DNA of 8,044 nucleotides, taken from the NCBI GenBank assembly GCA_938008575.1, contig CALLKB010000050.1, positions 1-8,044 of the forward strand, written 5' to 3'. Of this stretch, positions 4,910 to 8,044 are shown piece by piece. How positions within the stretch are numbered: the stretch's first letter is position 1; each line of letters starts with the position of its first letter. This DNA is from an uncultured Cytophagaceae bacterium (lineage in GTDB: Bacteria > Bacteroidota > Bacteroidia > Cytophagales > Spirosomataceae). The position numbers were made by a program, and so were the translations under genes. The notes under the pieces are model-generated. The model did no database searches, was not told where the DNA came from, and saw only the letters and a program-made list of their open reading frames with translations.

Positions 4910-5800
4910 ATGCGAGGAATGGCCATTTATTCAATTAAGGATTTAGAAAATTTAAGCGGAATCAAAGCGCATACCTTGCGGATTTGGGAGCAGCGATATG
5001 GAATTTTAAATCCTATTCGGACAGAAACCAACATTCGAACGTATTCCGATGAGGAATTAAAGCGCGTCCTAAATATTGCATTGCTTCAAGATAAGGGTGG
5101 ATTTAAGATTTCTGCGATTGCCAATATGTCGGAGGCTGAAATGGCATCCCATATTTTACATTTATCTGAAAGTCAATTTGATTTTCCTGATCAAATTCAA
5201 GCGCTTACCTTGGCGATGATGGATTTGGATGAAGCCAAATTTCAGTTGTTGACCAAAAATATGATTCAGGCCCACGGCTTTGAGAGTTATATGTTGGATG
5301 TTATTTATCCTTTTATGCGCCGACTAGGTACTTTGTGGTTATCAGGTTCAGTTGGACCAGCCCAGGAGCATTTTATCAGTCATTTGATACGTCAAAAATT
5401 GGTCGCTAGTATTGATGCGCAAGATTTGAGTTTGAAGCCTGATGCCAAGAAATTCTTATTGTATTTGCCGGAAGGGGAGTTGCATGAAATAGGCTTGTTG
5501 TTTGCGAATTATGTTTTTCGTGCGCGCAAACATTCCGTGGTGTATTTAGGCCAGTCCTTGCCCTACGAAGAATTGCTTTTGGCTTATGAAATTCATCAGC
5601 CCGATTACATATTCAGTGTTTTTACATCTGAGCCTAATGTGGAGCTTATTGATAACTATGTTGCGCAGATGGCGAAAGATTTACCCAATGCTCAAGTGTT
5701 ATTAACAGGTTATCAAATCCTTCAGCCTGAGCGACAGATTCCGTCCAATATCCATGTAATCCCTGATTTTCAAGGATTAATTGATTTGGCAAACGCCTAA
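4910..5800 (+). CDS. MerR-family regulator with B12-binding domain (CarH-like, putative light sensor)
   Basis: At 296 residues it has the CarH layout. An N-terminal MerR winged HTH (about 5-73, with IKAHTLRIWEQRYG) is followed by a four-helix cap (about 95-165) and a C-terminal Rossmann-type cobalamin domain (about 180-295). The cap keeps W143-x9-E153-H154, and the Rossmann domain keeps E190-L-H192-E-I-G195, where His is the expected lower ligand to cobalt. In CarH proteins, adenosylcobalamin-bound tetramers repress carotenoid genes in the dark and light breaks them apart. The carotenoid gene 36 bases upstream makes that role plausible here. The start is ambiguous: an ATG three codons later (4919) also fits the family. 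It overlaps manC tail to tail by 4 bases. Confidence 0.88.
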   Translation: MRGMAIYSIKDLENLSGIKAHTLRIWEQRYGILNPIRTETNIRTYSDEELKRVLNIALLQDKGGFKISAIANMSEAEMASHILHLSESQFDFPDQIQALTLAMMDLDEAKFQLLTKNMIQAHGFESYMLDVIYPFMRRLGTLWLSGSVGPAQEHFISHLIRQKLVASIDAQDLSLKPDAKKFLLYLPEGELHEIGLLFANYVFRARKHSVVYLGQSLPYEELLLAYEIHQPDYIFSVFTSEPNVELIDNYVAQMAKDLPNAQVLLTGYQILQPERQIPSNIHVIPDFQGLIDLANA

Positions 5801-6861
5801 GAAAATTTAGGATTTAGGTAAGTCGCAGCTTCCACAAATTTTTTCACGTCTTGTTCTTGGTCTTGCGGACAAATCATGAGGGCATTTTCATGTTCAGCAA
5901 CGATGAAATTTTGCAATCCTTGAATGACGACCAATTTATCGTTTGGCGTTTTAATGATGCAATTTTGGGTATCGTAAACCATGACATTTCCATCGATGAC
6001 ATTCCCATTGGAATCTTTCTCGTGAATTTCATAAAGTGATTTCCATGTTCCTAAGTCGGACCAACCGATATCAGCTAGAATAACTTTAACGATCTGTGCT
6101 TTTTCCATGATTCCATTATCGATGGAAACACTTTTGCAAACAGCATAAACTTTGCGGATAAAATCTTGTTCTTCGTTTGTGTAGTAGAAAGCTTCTCCTT
6201 CCTCAAATTGCTCAGCAAGGCGCGATAGGTGTTTCTCTAGTTCTTTTTTGAATACAGGAATTCTGAATACAAAAAGCCCGGCATTCCAAACGTAGTCACC
6301 ACTATCTAAAAATGCTTCTGCAAGCTCAAGATGGGGTTTTTCGGTGAAAGTTTTAACGGTTTTAGAAATACTTTCGCTGGGATGAAACTGAATATATCCG
6401 TAACCGGTATCCGGTCGGGTAGGTAGAATGCCTAAAGTAACCAATACGTCTTCTTTGGCCGTTTCGATGGCAGCACGGACATTGTTTTGAAAGGCGATTT
6501 CTTTGATGATTACATGGTCAGCAGGCGCAACAATCAGCGTTGCATTCGGGTTCTTTTTCCCAATTTTATAGGCTGCATAAGCGATGCAGGGCGCCGTGTT
6601 TTTCCGTTGGGGTTCTTGAAGGATTTGCTCCTCACTTAAAAAAGGCAATTGTTCTTTAACAATACCGGCAAATTCATCGCTCGTGACAACGTAGATATTT
6701 TCCGGATGGATAATTCCCTCAAATCGTTCTGCGGTTTGTTGCAACATGGTTTTTCCCACGCCGAGTACGTCATGAAATTGCTTAGGATTCGCACTCCGAC
6801 TAATAGGCCAAAAACGGGTGCCGATTCCACCGGCCATGATGATGAGGTATGTATTTTGCAT
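5797..6861 (-). CDS. manC: Mannose-1-phosphate guanylyltransferase (GDP-mannose pyrophosphorylase)
   Basis: This 354-residue cytoplasmic enzyme makes GDP-mannose and pyrophosphate from GTP and mannose 1-phosphate, a donor for cell-surface polysaccharides and glycans. The nucleotidyltransferase signature GGIGTRFWPISR (11-22) is followed by PKQF (26-29). Other family motifs are EPQRKNTAP (83-91), the metal and nucleotide motif APADH (112-116), FTEKP (172-176), NAG (193-195), SIDNGIMEK (246-254) and DIGWSDLG (264-271). The C-terminal phosphomannose isomerase domain of long ManC enzymes is absent; this is the short single-function form common in Bacteroidota. I prefer the ATG at 6861, which leaves one base after the upstream stop (TAA-T-ATG) and suggests coupling. 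An in-frame ATG at 6876 would overlap that gene by 14 bases. There is no room for a terminator before the convergent MerR gene. Confidence 0.93.
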   Translation of the reverse strand: MQNTYLIIMAGGIGTRFWPISRSANPKQFHDVLGVGKTMLQQTAERFEGIIHPENIYVVTSDEFAGIVKEQLPFLSEEQILQEPQRKNTAPCIAYAAYKIGKKNPNATLIVAPADHVIIKEIAFQNNVRAAIETAKEDVLVTLGILPTRPDTGYGYIQFHPSESISKTVKTFTEKPHLELAEAFLDSGDYVWNAGLFVFRIPVFKKELEKHLSRLAEQFEEGEAFYYTNEEQDFIRKVYAVCKSVSIDNGIMEKAQIVKVILADIGWSDLGTWKSLYEIHEKDSNGNVIDGNVMVYDTQNCIIKTPNDKLVVIQGLQNFIVAEHENALMICPQDQEQDVKKFVEAATYLNPKFS

Positions 6862-6862
6862 A

Positions 6863-7909
6863 TTATTTGCTTGCATTTAAATAGGTTTCAACCCGTCTTT
6901 TCGCATTATTTCGAATGGGCGCATAGAATAAATTCATATCTGCTTGGTGCCAATTTTTCAAATGCACAAAGGAGCGTCCAAAAACATAGGGTGTATTAAT
7001 CCAAAGAACTCCGAAGTGATTTTGTGCGTCAGCGAAGTTTTTAACCCATTTGAAGCCGTAGGATACGCCACCTTCATTAAGTTCTTTGGGAGCAAAGTTT
7101 TCGTCAAGGCTCCAAGTTAATGGATTTGTTGATACAAGTTCAGTAGGTTTACCCGGGTGCCAGGCAGGTAAATAGCCTTGTTGGAATGTTGTCCAAGCTA
7201 CAAAGCAACCAGTTTGCTCGGCAGTCTTACATGCTTCTATTTGTTGAAAAGCGTTTTTGGGTGTTGCAATACCAATTAAATATGCCGCTACAAATTGTTT
7301 TTGGAGGGCTTTTCCATCGATATACTCCTTGATGAGTTGAGTAGCATGAATTGTTCCTTGGCTATGCGATGCAATAATGATGGGTCTACCTTGATTGTAA
7401 TGAAGCAGGTAATATTCGAAAGCTTTTTTGACGTCTGAATAGGCTAATTGTAGCGCGGCATCTTTATCGGCTTTGTTAGGAGTTACGAAAGCATAATAAT
7501 GGGCTTGTCGGTACCGGGGAGCGAAAACTCGTCCAGCGGCGTTGAAAATCGTGGCTTGATTCAGGATCGTTGAGGAGTCGACTTTATTGTTTAGGTATTG
7601 GTCTTGAATACTTGCATTCCACTGATAGGGTGTGTTGGGTGCATAGGTGTAGATCGTCGGATGGACGAAAAATACGTCAGCTTTGGCTTGGTTCTGTTCG
7701 TCCTTTAAGGGAGATTTTAACGGTACTGCATCAGCTGCGTCTAATCGATTAGGTAAGGCTGCCCAAGCTGAAGGAGCGCTGTAGTCTATTTCTGCTGGTA
7801 CAGGGCTTTCTTTCCATGCTATTTTTAATTGCGCGGGCTCTTGTGTTTTGCAAGCTGCTGCGAGACAGAGTATTAGGCCAACAAGAAAATAGATACGTCT
7901 TAACAACAT
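6863..7909 (-). CDS. DUF3089 lipoprotein (alpha/beta-hydrolase-like)
   Basis: The 348-residue protein starts with a lipoprotein signal: MLLRR, a hydrophobic stretch, and LAAAC with the lipidated Cys at position 20. It is probably anchored to the outer membrane after processing. The rest matches DUF3089, an alpha/beta-hydrolase-like family. DVFFVHPTIYTY (78-89) is the first core strand. IIIASHSQGTIHA (177-189) holds a nucleophile-elbow-like SHSQG, with Ser183 as the likely nucleophile. A conserved Cys pair (227 and 235) lies before VAWTTF. The substrate is unknown; esterase-like activity is a guess from the fold. It is the first gene of a two-gene unit with manC, which starts one base after its stop, although no functional link is obvious. 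Confidence 0.87.
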   Translation of the reverse strand: MLLRRIYFLVGLILCLAAACKTQEPAQLKIAWKESPVPAEIDYSAPSAWAALPNRLDAADAVPLKSPLKDEQNQAKADVFFVHPTIYTYAPNTPYQWNASIQDQYLNNKVDSSTILNQATIFNAAGRVFAPRYRQAHYYAFVTPNKADKDAALQLAYSDVKKAFEYYLLHYNQGRPIIIASHSQGTIHATQLIKEYIDGKALQKQFVAAYLIGIATPKNAFQQIEACKTAEQTGCFVAWTTFQQGYLPAWHPGKPTELVSTNPLTWSLDENFAPKELNEGGVSYGFKWVKNFADAQNHFGVLWINTPYVFGRSFVHLKNWHQADMNLFYAPIRNNAKRRVETYLNASK

Positions 7910-7925
7910 GCGGATAATAATTGAT

Positions 7926-7933
7926 CAAAGCTA
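7926..7933 (-). promoter_or_regulatory. Putative -7 box of the DUF3089-manC unit
   Basis: TAGCTTTG on the minus strand matches TAnnTTTG and ends 16 bases before the DUF3089 start codon, a normal distance for this phylum. The -33 TTTG is not clearly present at 19-21 bases. The rest of 7934-8044 is A/T-rich, and I see no gene in it. Confidence 0.5.
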
Positions 7934-8044
7934 CTAAGAAATAAGTCTTTACGGAAGTATTTTGGTTTGATTGGATGTTGAGGCTTGCTGATAATTAAAA
8001 TATTTTCGGAAAAATTGGTATATTTTTAATATCAAACATTGGGC

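Noticed and set aside
6862..6876. Upstream ATG of manC
   Set aside because: It overlaps the DUF3089 gene by 14 bases; the later ATG gives the usual short N-terminus before the GGxGTR motif.
1..8044. CRISPR array, insertion sequence or phage signs
   Set aside because: No repeat-spacer pattern, transposase, integrase or terminal repeats were seen in the window.

Overview
The window looks chromosomal and comes from a member of the Bacteroidota, most likely a pigmented Cytophagales-type bacterium (the rank below phylum is inference). Three things support this. Start codons sit behind A/T-rich leaders without Shine-Dalgarno sequences. Promoter-like TTTG-N19-TAnnTTTG boxes occur, clearest before the tRNA gene. 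Several protein families are typical of the phylum: a DUF3089 lipoprotein, a carotenoid hydratase-type DUF422 protein, a single-domain GDP-mannose pyrophosphorylase and a CarH-like MerR regulator.

Layout. 1-598 (+): the end of chorismate synthase (aroC), coupled through a TAATG overlap to the tRNA adenosine deaminase gene tadA. 625-2562 (-): an accessory block read right to left, made of a small winged-HTH-type regulator, a 44-residue double-glycine leader peptide (2088-2222), a secreted protein of unknown function and a stand-alone C39 double-glycine peptidase. 2563-2773: a divergent intergenic region with three dyad-symmetric GTTCG motifs. 2774-3385 (+): Mn-type superoxide dismutase with a strong terminator. 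3434-3594: promoter, tRNA-His(GTG) and terminator. 3605-5800 (+): an NYN-domain protein, a carotenoid biosynthesis membrane protein and a MerR regulator with a B12-binding domain. 5797-7909 (-): a two-gene unit of a DUF3089 lipoprotein followed by mannose-1-phosphate guanylyltransferase, which meets the MerR gene tail to tail with a 4-base overlap.

The most notable content is the 625-2562 block. It has the parts of a small secreted-peptide system: regulator, GG-leader precursor, a secreted protein, and a C39 peptidase whose family cuts exactly such leaders. However, the peptidase is not fused to an ABC transporter and no transporter is in the window. The mature peptide would be a cysteine-free, tryptophan-rich 29-mer with a slightly negative net charge, unlike usual cationic bacteriocins. 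A GC-rich hairpin between the peptide gene and the next gene could set expression ratios, and a TAnnTTTG box with a dyad in place of the -33 element lies before the peptide gene.

A second theme is light and pigment. The carotenoid gene at 4235 is followed directly by a regulator that keeps the W-x9-E-H and E-x-H-x-x-G motifs of CarH-type adenosylcobalamin photoreceptors, which suggests local light control of carotenoid synthesis. Every intergenic stretch is shorter than 300 bases.
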